A stretch of DNA of 35,466 bases from Tabrizicola sp. TH137. Its GTDB lineage: Bacteria > Pseudomonadota > Alphaproteobacteria > Rhodobacterales > Rhodobacteraceae. This document shows positions 23,821 to 32,300 of the stretch, piece by piece. The stretch is taken from positions 1-35,466 of the forward strand of contig NZ_PKRQ01000010.1 of assembly GCF_002855575.1 (NCBI RefSeq), in the 5' to 3' direction. The number at the start of each line of letters is the position of its first letter. Positions within the stretch are counted from its first letter, which is position 1. A program made the translations under genes and the position numbers. Below the pieces are notes generated by a model. It saw nothing but the letters and a program-made list of their open reading frames with translations, was not told the origin of the DNA and did no database searches.

Positions 23821-24824
23821 CGCACCCCGCGCTCGCGCAGGCGTTCGACTGTCACCAGCCCCCGGGCCAGCATGGCATCGCGCATGGTGTTGCTGATCGC
23901 GCTGACCGGCAGGTAGCGGTCGGAGTTGACCAGATCGGCGTAGAAGGCGGGCAGGTCCGTGATCGGCTTCGTAGCCGGGGCGGGGGCTGCCTTGGGCTTC
24001 CGGCGCTTCCGCCCGGCATCCTCGACCTTGCGCTGGGCTGCGCGCTGCATCGCCCGGTCCAGCGCCTTCGGCCCGTCTGGCGGTTCGGGATGCTCATCGC
24101 GGGATGCCTCGGCTGCAGCGATGATCTCCGCCTCGGTCAGTCCCAGTTCGTCGCGCCAGCGCTGAACGTGCAGCCGGGGCGGCCAGCCTTGCCACCAGCC
24201 GGGCAGCGCGCCCGGGTCGAGGCCCAGCGCATCAAGCAGGTCCCTGAAAACCGCATCAGAAATCGCCGCGCGCGCCTGCGCACCCTCCTCCTCCTTTACT
24301 GGTTTACTTAGAGGTTCCCTTACAGGGTTAGTGTCCGAAATCCGGACACGGCTTTCGGCTTTTTCCGGACACGGCTCGTCCGAAAAATCGGACACGGCTC
24401 TCGCGTCGTTCCCGTGTCCGAAATCCGGACACGGCAAGGCATCGGCCATGCCGTCATCGTCACAAACATCGGTACTGTCGCGGCTTTCTACGCCCTGATC
24501 CTGTCCGTGTCCGATTTCTGGACACGGTACCACCGCTACAGGTGTGAAGCCCGGCTCGAACCCCAGGATGTAGCGGGTCGGCAGCTGTCGCTTAGTCGCG
24601 GGGTCAAGCCGCGGCACCCGCCGCAATAGGCCCACCGCCTCCAGCTGTCCAAGGTGGTCGTTCAGCGTGGACCGGCTGATCTCGCAGTCATGCGCCAGCC
24701 GGTCCTGCGAGGGGAAGCAGCCGTAATCCGGGTTGAACCGGTCGCAGAGGTGCCAGAGCACGATCTTGGTCGTCGGCTTCAGCCCGCGCTGCTTGATGGC
24801 CCAGTTGGTGGCCTCGTGGCTCAT
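23817..24824 (-). CDS. Phage replication initiator, O-like helix-turn-helix protein
   Basis: A 335-residue protein. Residues 1-100 form a winged HTH of the HTH_36 type (KPTTKIVLWHLCDRFNPDYG; QDRLAHDCEISRSTLNDHL; LEAVGLLRRVPRL). The middle is a Cys-Pro-rich, low-complexity linker with CPEIGHG, CPDFGHG and EPCPEKAE, encoded by DNA dyad repeats. The C-terminal part is basic and helical (AMQRAAQRKVEDAGRKRRKPK) and ends with a second folded region. Layout and embedded repeats match lambda gpO-type initiators, which bind iterons within their own gene. It is coupled to the VRR-NUC gene upstream and the methyltransferase downstream by 4-base overlaps. Confidence 0.75.
   Translation of the reverse strand: MSHEATNWAIKQRGLKPTTKIVLWHLCDRFNPDYGCFPSQDRLAHDCEISRSTLNDHLGQLEAVGLLRRVPRLDPATKRQLPTRYILGFEPGFTPVAVVPCPEIGHGQDQGVESRDSTDVCDDDGMADALPCPDFGHGNDARAVSDFSDEPCPEKAESRVRISDTNPVREPLSKPVKEEEGAQARAAISDAVFRDLLDALGLDPGALPGWWQGWPPRLHVQRWRDELGLTEAEIIAAAEASRDEHPEPPDGPKALDRAMQRAAQRKVEDAGRKRRKPKAAPAPATKPITDLPAFYADLVNSDRYLPVSAISNTMRDAMLARGLVTVERLRERGVR
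24331..24527 (+). repeat. Five dyad iterons inside the O-like gene (probable replication origin)
   Basis: Five related units lie in 197 bases: 24331-24352, 24364-24375 (right half only), 24378-24398, 24411-24435 and 24505-24527. The full unit is CCGTGTCCG, a 5-base AT-rich centre, then CGGACACGG, an inverted repeat of 9 bases. The right arm GGACAC followed by GG is invariant. A less GC-rich stretch (24287-24330, with TTTACT and TTACTTAG) adjoins the left side, as an unwinding element would. The position within the initiator gene mirrors lambda ori in gene O. Confidence 0.7.
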
Positions 24825-25216
24825 GGCGCGGGCCTCCGCGGGGCAGGGGCGATGCGCGTGGTGAACCCGTGATCGGCCAGCGCGCCCAGCGCATCGTCGA
24901 GACTGCGCACCAGCGCCCAGCCGAACCCTTGCGCCAGAACGGCATCACGGAATGCCTCCTGTTCCGGCCGCAGGCGCCCCTTCGGCGCCTTCAACTCGAG
25001 GAACAGGACGCGGCCGTCGCTCAGGACCATCAGGTCCGCGAACCCGGCATGGACGCCCATGCCGACAAGGATCGCTTGGCGCTTGGCCCCGCGGGACCCG
25101 GCCTCGGTCACCTCGTTGGCGCAGTGATGGATGATGGCGGTGCGGGGCAGGGCGATGCGCAGCGCCTGCACGACGGCGCGCTGCAGATCGGCTTCGGGGG
25201 TGCCACGGCGCATCAT
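24821..25216 (-). CDS. VRR-NUC domain nuclease
   Basis: A 131-residue PD-(D/E)xK nuclease of the VRR-NUC type: TPEADLQRAVVQALRIALP at the N-terminus, HHCANEVTEAGSRGAKRQA, then GVHAGFADLMVLSDGRVLFLELKAPKGRLRPEQ, carrying the acidic metal ligand (D of FADLM) and ELK. In phage early regions such proteins serve as Holliday-junction or flap nucleases during replication and recombination. ATGA overlaps link it to the genes on either side. The first ATG at 25216 overlaps the upstream stop and is the better choice of the two adjacent ATGs. Confidence 0.88.
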   Translation of the reverse strand: MMRRGTPEADLQRAVVQALRIALPRTAIIHHCANEVTEAGSRGAKRQAILVGMGVHAGFADLMVLSDGRVLFLELKAPKGRLRPEQEAFRDAVLAQGFGWALVRSLDDALGALADHGFTTRIAPAPRRPAP

Positions 25217-25452
25217 CTCGCGGCCCTCCCCTGATCTTCGCGCTGGGCACGCGCTACCCCCCGCCGCGCATCGACGACCACCAGCAGGCGCTGGGCATCG
25301 GCGCGCTCACCCGGGGTCTCGCCATGCTGGGCGAGCACATTGCAGGCGAGGCGGATGAGCAGATCGCTGTGATGCGCGACATCGGCGATGACAGCGCGGG
25401 CCTCGGCCACTCGGTCGGAGGGCCAGGCGGAATTGCGAGGGTGGATGGTCAT
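25213..25452 (-). CDS. Small hypothetical early protein
   Basis: A 79-residue, mainly helical protein beginning MTIHPRNSAWPSDRVAEAR and containing ADVAHHSDLLIRLACNVLAQHG. Its frame runs open further upstream, but the ATG at 25452 overlaps the stop of the HTH gene by 4 bases, the rule in this operon, and is chosen for that reason. I do not recognise the family. Codon use is host-like. Confidence 0.65.
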   Translation of the reverse strand: MTIHPRNSAWPSDRVAEARAVIADVAHHSDLLIRLACNVLAQHGETPGERADAQRLLVVVDARRGVARAQREDQGRAAR

Positions 25453-25697
25453 GACCGCCCCCGCGTCTTGCGCACCGGATGGGCCTGTTCCTGCGACCGG
25501 ATCCACTCCTGGATGGCGGCGCGGCGATAGAAGGTCTTTCGACCTATGCGTGTGCAGGGCGGTCCCTGGCGGCGGGCTTCCCACCGGGACAGCGTGTCGG
25601 CCGTCAGGCCCAGCGCCCGGGCCAGCTTCTCGCGGCTGATCCAGTCGGCCAGCAGGTCGGGGAAATCTTCGTCGGGATCGGTCAGAATGTCTTTCAT
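25449..25697 (-). CDS. AlpA/excisionase-type helix-turn-helix protein
   Basis: An 82-residue protein with WISREKLARALGLTADTLSRWEARRQGPPCTRIGRKTFYRRAAIQEWI, a typical MerR-like HTH of the AlpA/Xis class. It is the first gene of the leftward replication operon and may control it or assist excision. I chose the ATG at 25697 because ATGGAGCAGCCC upstream gives a GGAG at proper spacing; an ATG at 25709 is also in frame. A 27-base repeat shared with the integrase leader lies 65 bases upstream. Confidence 0.8.
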   Translation of the reverse strand: MKDILTDPDEDFPDLLADWISREKLARALGLTADTLSRWEARRQGPPCTRIGRKTFYRRAAIQEWIRSQEQAHPVRKTRGRS

Positions 25698-25761
25698 GGG
25701 CTGCTCCATTCGCGCGGCACCCCTCTTGCGGGGGTCAATCCAGCGAAGCAGAGCGCGAGGA

Positions 25762-25788
25762 CCGGAAGACAGGCGGAAGATGGAATTG
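25762..25788 (+). repeat. 27-base direct repeat, copy 1
   Basis: Contains ACAGGCGGAAG and TGGAATTG with one base between them. It matches the copy at 28271-28297 at about 25 of 27 positions in the same orientation. It lies 65 bases upstream of the start of the leftward replication operon. Confidence 0.6.
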
Positions 25789-25992
25789 AAGGTGGAGGAC
25801 CTATTCCGCCCCTGTTTTCATTGTGTTTTGGGGCTTGTGGGTGGTCGATGCTACTGCACGCAGCCGCCTCCACGGCGATCATCCGAGGCGGCTCCGGGCG
25901 GTGAACTGTGCGCGTGCGTTACCACTCCCTCCGGGCCGGGCGATCTGACCGGCTTTCGGACGGATTGGCCGGTCCTGACGGGGCCGGAATTG

Positions 25993-26011
25993 CCGGAACG
26001 TGCTGTTCCGG
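25993..26011. promoter_or_regulatory. Perfect 7-base inverted repeat, possible operator
   Basis: CCGGAAC and GTTCCGG flank a 5-base spacer in the divergent control region. The size and symmetry suit a dimeric HTH repressor. No second copy is obvious nearby, so the assignment is tentative. Confidence 0.35.
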
Positions 26012-26320
26012 TCGGGTTCCGAAGGCGCTCGATGATATCCACAGGTTCTTTCTTTGTTCGTGGCGAGCAGCACAGGTTTGTGGTTGCGCGCTCGCCTTCT
26101 GGATGCGTAATTTCTTGGTTGAGCAGTCCATAAGAATCGAAAAGACGAACACAGTCGGATGCACGCGCCGGTGACGGTGCGGCTCTGGCTTACAGGCGGT
26201 TTTCCTCGACGACGTGCTCTCCACCCCGTGGGCCCGCGCGCCTCGCGCGTCGGGTCATTTGTAACCTGCATGCCGACGGCCCTGGCCGAAGGATGCCGCA
26301 TGTCTGAAAGGAGTTTCCCG

Positions 26321-26923
26321 ATGCCCCTGCCGCCTGTTGCCTTCCACTCCATCTACGAAATCGCCGTGCGCTGGGGTTGTCCCCCTGCCGATGTGGCGGG
26401 CTGGGCGGCGGCGGGCCATCTGCACGTCGTGGTGGGCATACCCCCGGTCGTCTGCGGTGCGGAGACGGTGGCCGGAATGGTTCAAGTGCCCATGGCTGAA
26501 CTGATGGGCATGTTCCGGCGGATCGGCCCGAGCGATGAACAGTCGAGGCTCAGGCGGGTCATGCCATTCGGCAGCAAGGCCTGGCTCACGATCACCGATC
26601 CGGCCGAGGGCTTGCTGGTCCGGTCCTCCGACCTCCTCCTCGATGCCGGAACGCTGCAGGCCTTCGAGGAAGAGCGCGATCTGCTGCGGCGCCCGGCTTC
26701 CTCAGTTGGGGCCAGCCCGCGGTACGATTGGGATGCGATGTACGCGTGGCTGACGTGGTTCCTGTTCGAGAAGGGAGTGCCCGACACCCAGACCGCGCTT
26801 GTCTCGCTGGTGCAGGACTGGTTCGTCCAGAACTCGAAATCGGGCGAGGTGCCGGATGAAAGCACCATCCGCAAGCGGCTGTCTTCGCTCTGGCGCAGGT
26901 TGCGCGGCGAGGATGCCGCGTGA
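26321..26923 (+). CDS. Hypothetical phage protein next to integrase
   Basis: A 200-residue protein I cannot name. The N-terminal part (SIYEIAVRWGCPPADVAGWAAAGHLHVVVGIP) looks like a short HTH. The C-terminal part (DWDAMYAWLTWFLFEKGVP; QDWFVQNSKSGEVPDESTIRKRLSSLWRRLR) is helical and of a type often seen in proteins encoded beside alphaproteobacterial integrases. The open frame begins at 26159, but the ATG at 26321 has AAAGGAG at ideal spacing and starts the region with normal codon use. It converges on the integrase with a 3-base gap between stops. A regulatory or excision role is possible but not shown. Confidence 0.75.
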   Translation: MPLPPVAFHSIYEIAVRWGCPPADVAGWAAAGHLHVVVGIPPVVCGAETVAGMVQVPMAELMGMFRRIGPSDEQSRLRRVMPFGSKAWLTITDPAEGLLVRSSDLLLDAGTLQAFEEERDLLRRPASSVGASPRYDWDAMYAWLTWFLFEKGVPDTQTALVSLVQDWFVQNSKSGEVPDESTIRKRLSSLWRRLRGEDAA

Positions 26924-26926
26924 GCG

Positions 26927-28198
26927 TCAGGCCGATTTCGGCAGGTCAACCCCGTCCTGCGCCGCGTCATGCACAAGGCGCGGCCGCGGGCGCAGGAGGC
27001 TGGCCACCGTGTCTACGCCTGCACGTAGCGGCGAATCCATCAGGTGCGCATAGCGCTGGGTGGTCTGCATCTGGCTGTGGCCTAAGAGCTTGCCGATCAT
27101 TTCCAGCGACGCGCCGCCGCTGACCAAGAGCGAGGCAAAGGTGTGGCGCAGGTCATGGATGCGGACGTCGGCCAGCCCGGCGTCCTTCTGTGCCTTGGCC
27201 CAGAAGCGGCGGATTTCCCGCACGGGCTGGCCGACAGTGTCGCCGGGGAACAGCCACGGGTTCCCGCGTGGCACCGCCTGCTGGCGCAGCCGCACGATGG
27301 CCGCGACGTCCTGCGAGATCGGCACGCGGTGGATCTTGCGCTGCTTGGTGGTCGAAGCGGGCTTCGACCAGATGGCATAGTCGAGGTTGAACTGTTCGAA
27401 CCGCGCTGTTCGGACCTCGCCCACCCGGGCGCCGGTCAGCATGCACATGCGGATGATCGCCGCAGCGCGTTGATCCTCGGCGGCATCCAGCACGGCCGCC
27501 AGCCGGGTCAGTTCTTCCGGTGACAGGAACCGTTCGCGGGCGTGTTCGATGCGCCGATAAAACCCCTGCGCGGGGTTGTCCGTCCGCCATTCCCATTCCA
27601 TCGCCAGCGTGAACATCTTGCGCAGCACCTCGCCCATGCGGTTGGCGCGGATCGGGGTGGGCTTGTGACCCTGCAGCTTGCGGGCCCGGTTGTTGGGCTT
27701 TGCCTTGCAGGGACGTGGCCGCCCCTCGGCCACGAAATCGAGGAACTTCGCGACGTCGGACTTGGTGATCTCCGTCACCAGCCGGTTCCCCCAGGCCGGT
27801 TCGACCATCTTCTTCAGCATCGAGACCTGATCGCCCGCATTGGTCTTGGCCAGTTTCGGCAGATGCTCGGCGATGTAGCGGTCGATCATGTCCGTGACGC
27901 GCGGGGCCCCGCGCCACTCGTCGCGCGCCGCCAGAGGATCCTGCCCCTCGTCAATGGCGCGGCGCAGTTCCTTGGCGCGTTCGCGCGCGGCCGTGACGCT
28001 CCATTCAGGCCAGCGCCCGATGGTCATCCGCCGCTGCCGACCGGCATGCCGGTAGTCGATGGTGAAGGTCCGCGCGCCCGAGGCCTGCACCCGGGCGGCG
28101 AAGCCGATCACCTCTGTGTCGAAGATCTGATAGCTGACGCCGGGCTTGGGTTCCGCCTCGCGCAGGGTTTTCTCATTCAGTTTCAGTCGTTTGACCAT
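26927..28198 (-). CDS. int: Tyrosine-type site-specific integrase
   Basis: A 423-residue tyrosine recombinase. Residues 1-100 form an arm-binding DUF4102-type domain (LNEKTLREAEPKPGVSYQIFD; RHAGRQRRMTIGRWPEWSV). A core-binding domain occupies about 105-220. The catalytic domain shows Arg in TGARVGEVR (about 254), Lys in STTKQRKIHR (about 285), HDLRHTFASLL (about 343-353), GHSQMQTTQRYAH with His and the nucleophile Tyr (about 381). All key residues are present. AAGGAGG lies 8 bases before the ATG at 28198. It integrates the prophage, probably at the tRNA-Met gene whose fragment lies 4.7 kb to the right. Confidence 0.93.
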   Translation of the reverse strand: MVKRLKLNEKTLREAEPKPGVSYQIFDTEVIGFAARVQASGARTFTIDYRHAGRQRRMTIGRWPEWSVTAARERAKELRRAIDEGQDPLAARDEWRGAPRVTDMIDRYIAEHLPKLAKTNAGDQVSMLKKMVEPAWGNRLVTEITKSDVAKFLDFVAEGRPRPCKAKPNNRARKLQGHKPTPIRANRMGEVLRKMFTLAMEWEWRTDNPAQGFYRRIEHARERFLSPEELTRLAAVLDAAEDQRAAAIIRMCMLTGARVGEVRTARFEQFNLDYAIWSKPASTTKQRKIHRVPISQDVAAIVRLRQQAVPRGNPWLFPGDTVGQPVREIRRFWAKAQKDAGLADVRIHDLRHTFASLLVSGGASLEMIGKLLGHSQMQTTQRYAHLMDSPLRAGVDTVASLLRPRPRLVHDAAQDGVDLPKSA

Positions 28199-28541
28199 CC
28201 ATCAAGCCTCCTTGCCCGACGACACAGGCGTAGACCCGCGCCACTAGCAAGTCGGACCACGGGGCCGGGGCCGGAATACAGGCGGAAGGTGGAATTGGGG
28301 GGGGATGAGCGTTCCGGGCCAGAAGACACAGGGGTTGAGCGAACTGGACCAGTGCGCTGGGATAGTAGCTATGTGTTTGCCTTAAGTTGTGAATGGATCG
28401 AGGCTCACTCCGGTAGTTGCAACTCGGATGGTTGCGGCCCATGCTCCGCGGCATGATCATTGGGCTAGGAACACCCCTAAATATTCGAGATGTCGATATC
28501 CTCTCGGCGGTACTCCGCCCTAAAAGAGATGACTGACCACC
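28199..28541. other. 343-base region between integrase and cargo genes
   Basis: No gene is supported. Contains the second copy of the 27-base repeat at 28271-28297 and the integrase leader with its strong ribosome-binding site. The right part (28360-28535) is less GC-rich and should contain the promoter of the two-gene cargo. CATGC and GCATG flank CTCCGCG-type sequence near 28438-28455 as a small dyad. I cannot define promoter boxes. Confidence 0.45.
28271..28297 (+). repeat. 27-base direct repeat, copy 2
   Basis: Second copy of the element at 25762-25788, in the same orientation, with differences at two positions. It lies 73 bases upstream of the integrase start codon, a distance like that of copy 1 from its operon. 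Confidence 0.6.
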
Positions 28542-29330
28542 ATGGTAATTGCGCTGACGCCGATCCGAGAGGGTGAGCTATGGACTGGGTCTACCTGGAG
28601 GATCGAAGACGAAAATGCGTTGGCTGGGCTGCTTTCTCGAGTGGCCATCGGCCAAGCCCGAGTTGCCGAGCGCATTCTGCACGAGGATGGTCTGGTTCAA
28701 ATTGGCTACCCATTGGGCGGTTACGAAGGTGCGCGCAACCTCCTCAAGGTCGGCCCAAGTGGTGACCCGTCACATCGTGATGGATGGATGTTCCAGGTCA
28801 TCTCTTGGATCGCCGCTCACCGCGCAGGCAGGTCGGCCTTGATCCGCTCGCCACATATGCGGCACGCAGACAAGGGCCTCGATGGCCTCTTGGTAGAGTT
28901 TGACGACACGGAAATCGCACGCGTCGTGATCTCTGAGGAGAAGGCAACGGGTAATGCTCGAACCATGGTCCGGGATCGGGTTTGGCCCGAGTTTCGAGAC
29001 TTTGAGACGGGCAGACGGGATGCCGAACTCGTCGATGGTGTCTCAACGTTGCTTGCGGGTGCTGGGCATCCCAATCCCGATGCCGTGGTGGCCGCCATCT
29101 TGTGGACGGAGAAGCGGGCCTACAGGGTTGCGGTAACGATCGACGACACACACGCTTCGGAGAAAGGCCTCAAGGCTCTCTACAAGGGCTACGAGGCGGC
29201 AGTCTCCGGCGCGATCGACCGTCGCCGGGCGGAGGCCTTCCAAGTTCGGAATCTCCGGCCGTGGTTCGAAAGCATCGCCGTCAGGGCAACCGCCATCATC
29301 GATGCCGAGGAGGCCGCCATCAATGTATGA
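28542..29330 (+). CDS. HamA-like DUF1837 nuclease (Hachiman-type defence)
   Basis: A 262-residue protein resembling DUF1837/HamA. The centre has KGLDGLLVEFDD followed by ARVVISEEKATGNART, giving Asp114 and E132-x-K134 spaced as in PD-(D/E)xK nucleases of the HamA/Cap4 type. The N-terminal part is helical and the C-terminal part has TIDDTHASEKGLKALYKGYEAAVSGAIDRR. In Hachiman, HamA forms a complex with the helicase HamB, which releases HamA to destroy DNA upon infection. Here the helicase gene follows with an 8-base overlap. Codons are less GC-rich than in phage genes. The assignment rests on motif and gene order. Confidence 0.6.
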   Translation: MVIALTPIREGELWTGSTWRIEDENALAGLLSRVAIGQARVAERILHEDGLVQIGYPLGGYEGARNLLKVGPSGDPSHRDGWMFQVISWIAAHRAGRSALIRSPHMRHADKGLDGLLVEFDDTEIARVVISEEKATGNARTMVRDRVWPEFRDFETGRRDAELVDGVSTLLAGAGHPNPDAVVAAILWTEKRAYRVAVTIDDTHASEKGLKALYKGYEAAVSGAIDRRRAEAFQVRNLRPWFESIAVRATAIIDAEEAAINV

Positions 29331-32300
29331 CGAGAGGACGGCCGATCTGATCCGATCCGCCCCAGACCTTCCCGGCCTCGATCGAGATCGGTTGCCGGAA
29401 CAACTGTCGCAAGCGTTTGCTGAGATCGTGTCGGCCCGCATCGCATTGCGCGATACCGAGACCCCTGCGGGCGACATCAGCGAGACCATCGCGTTCGCGC
29501 GTAAGCTCGCCGCGACCAATGAGGTGTTGGTTACGACGAGTCCTGAGCGCGAAAACCGTCGTGCTGCAAGCTTCGTGGCAGCGTCCGCGCATCAACTTGT
29601 TCACCAGGCCGAAGCTCTTCTCGGCTTGGCTTCGAGGACTACTACATTCACAGCGGACGCGATCAGTTCCGACGTGTCTGCAATGCTGCTTTTTTTGATC
29701 GCAGGCTCGTCTGCCGACGCCACCGAGGTCGCGCGGGCGCTTCGGTCACCGGCGGAAGATCGGCTTCAGCACGAACTCGTACTGAACCTCGGCTGGTTAG
29801 CGCGTGGAATGATTGGGACAATCCTCAACCAGGAGCGACGTCCGGCCACCGAGCTGGTCGCTGGCGAAGGCGTCGATGGCACGCGAGCCGCGAATGCGTT
29901 GTACCATCGACTTCTCGAAGGCGTCCGTGCCCTCGCGGCTGTCTTGGGAGGCATTCCGGACGCGGATCGGGACCGACCTGCCGCGATCTTTCGTGGCGTC
30001 GCCAGGTCAGCGAAACCAGACGATGCCATTGCAATCGAAGGCTTGCCACCGATGCCGATCGCCTCGTTTCCAGGTCCGTTCCACCTGGCGCGGCTTCTCG
30101 AAACGGCGACTTCGGCACTTCTCGAGGCGGCAGTCATAAATATCAACCCGCCGAACGGTGTGCCTGCGGATCGCTGGCATCATTCGATGGCACGAATCGC
30201 GAAGAAGAGGCCATACCTCTGGACTAACCATCTTGCCGCAATCAGGGCAGGCTATCTCGAACCAGGTACATCCTGTGCTGTTGGCTTTCCGACAGGCGCA
30301 GGTAAATCGACTACCGCTCAACTGAAGATCCACGCAGCTCTCCTGCGAAACCTGAAGGTGGTTTTCCTCGCGCCGACCCATGCGCTGGTCGATCAGACGG
30401 CCCGGGATCTGCGGGCTGCCTTCCCGAAAACCAATGTTAAAGGACAGCGAGCAGAGGAGTTTGAGGAAGGCACGCTGCTCGAAGAGCTGCCAGACATACT
30501 TGTTATGACCCCGGAGGCATGCCTCTACGCGAGTCACATCGAGCCTGATAGCTTCGCGGACGTCGGATTGCTGATCTTCGACGAATGCCATTTGATTCAT
30601 CCGAAGACTGACGGGGATCGGCGAGCCATCGACGCGATGCTCTGCCTAATTCGCTTCACGCGAGTCGCCCCGGAGGCTGACCTCGTCCTCCTATCGGCGA
30701 TGATGAAGAACACGGCTGAAATCGCTGAATGGCTTGGGGAGCTGACTGGGGGAGAACTGAAAGGGCGTAGATCAATCCCCCTTGACGACGTTTGGAAACC
30801 AACCCGGCAGTTGCGGGGCTGCGTCGTCTATCAGGCAAACGAAATCGAACATCTGAACCTGAAAATAGGGGAGGCCTGGAGGAATAAGACGACAAAATTT
30901 CCTCCTGTGGGGCTCAAGAGGGATCTACACGCGTCCCCATTAGGACTGTTCAGTCTGAAACAGACATGGGCCTCGATGAAACGCGACGATTACGCCCTGC
31001 TCTCGCTCTTGGATCATCAGGTTCTGCTAACTACGAACGACCGCTGGAGCCTCACCCCAAACTCGGGTGAGCTTGCGTCGCACATCGCGGCATCGGCATC
31101 AAAGGCTGGACTCCGGACCCTTGTATTCTCCCAGTCAATCCCGAACGCATGGTCGATCGCCAAAAAGGCATCGGCACTCATCGACGCTCCACCGACCGAA
31201 CTCACTACAGCCGAAAAGGAACTATACGAGACGGCAGTCGATGAAATGGGCGACGCGGGTGATGTTTATCTCGCCGTCGAGAGCGATCTTCTGCAAAGCG
31301 CCGCGACGGCACATCATGGCCTTTTGCTTCCCTACGAAAGAGATTTGGCGGAGAGGCTTTACGGTAGGGACGACGGCCTGCGGGTACTCGCAGCGACCCC
31401 GACCTTGGCGCAGGGGATGAATCTACCTGCTGATTTGGTGATCATCGCTGAAGACAGCCGCTTCGATCGTGAAACGAACCGTCGCGACCTTCTCGATGCC
31501 GCTGCGTTGCTGAATGCCGCTGGGCGGGCAGGACGCGCGGGTCAAAGTGCGTCGGGTATAGTGCTGATTGTTCCTGGAAAGGTTGTTCCCCTGTCAGATG
31601 AAGAGGGAACGATTGGTGAGCAATGGACGCAGCTCCGGGAGGTCTTCAGCCAGTCCGATCAGTGCTTGGTGCTCGAGGACCCATTCGAAGCCGTTATGGA
31701 CCGTGTCCATCACAAGGCGGAGGACGCCGGAGATCTGGAACGGTATGTCGTCAGCCGTCTAATGGAAACGCCCTCAGAGGGCGAAGACGGAGGCTCGCCT
31801 CGGGTCGATCTGTCCCGGAGTCTCACGGCGTTCCTAAAGCGTAAGGCGGGTGACGAACAGTGGGTCGCGAGCCGTACTGAGGCCGCCCTGTCTGTCATGT
31901 CCGGCGCCGATGAAGATGCTGTCGTGCTGCATCAGAGATACCGAGACCTCGCCTCCATGGTGGGTCTCCCAGAGGACGTGCTCAAAGCTTTGTCCGACGC
32001 GCTTGCCGCCGCCCCAGATGACATGGCAAGCACGGTGGCAGGGATCTGCGAGTGGATGTTCTCATGGGTGGAGGCCAATCCAGGCCACCTTTTCCGAATG
32101 ATTAAGCCCTCGACCTTCGAAGATCTCTTTGGGAAGACCTACGGAGGCCTGGCATCTGATGCAGAAAAAGCGAAGTACGCGGTCCCCAAGATTAAGGCGG
32201 CTCTGCGACAATGGATGGACGGCGCGCCACTGAAAGAAATCCAGCCGACGATATCGCAGAATGGGGCTTCGGCGGAGTTCTCGCCTGACGCCCGCAAGTT

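Larger units (their letters stand above)
25698..26320. other. 623-base control region between replication operon and rightward gene
   Basis: No gene is well supported. The region separates divergent transcription and is where repressor operators and early promoters would be expected. It holds one copy of the 27-base repeat (25762-25788), a T-rich patch at 25812-25832 and a perfect 7-base dyad (25993-26011). A GTG-started reverse frame at 26042 opens with MDIIERLR, a common beginning of small phage early proteins, but then turns into improbable sequence. No CI-like repressor gene is visible here. Confidence 0.5.

Noticed and set aside
24331-24527. Repeats as a possible CRISPR array
   Set aside because: The repeats are unevenly spaced, lie inside a coding gene and have no uniform spacers; they fit iterons.
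25851-26042. Reverse-strand GTG frame starting MDIIERLR, like small phage early proteins
   Set aside because: The ribosome-binding site is weak and the sequence after ten residues is low-complexity and improbable; at most a decayed gene.
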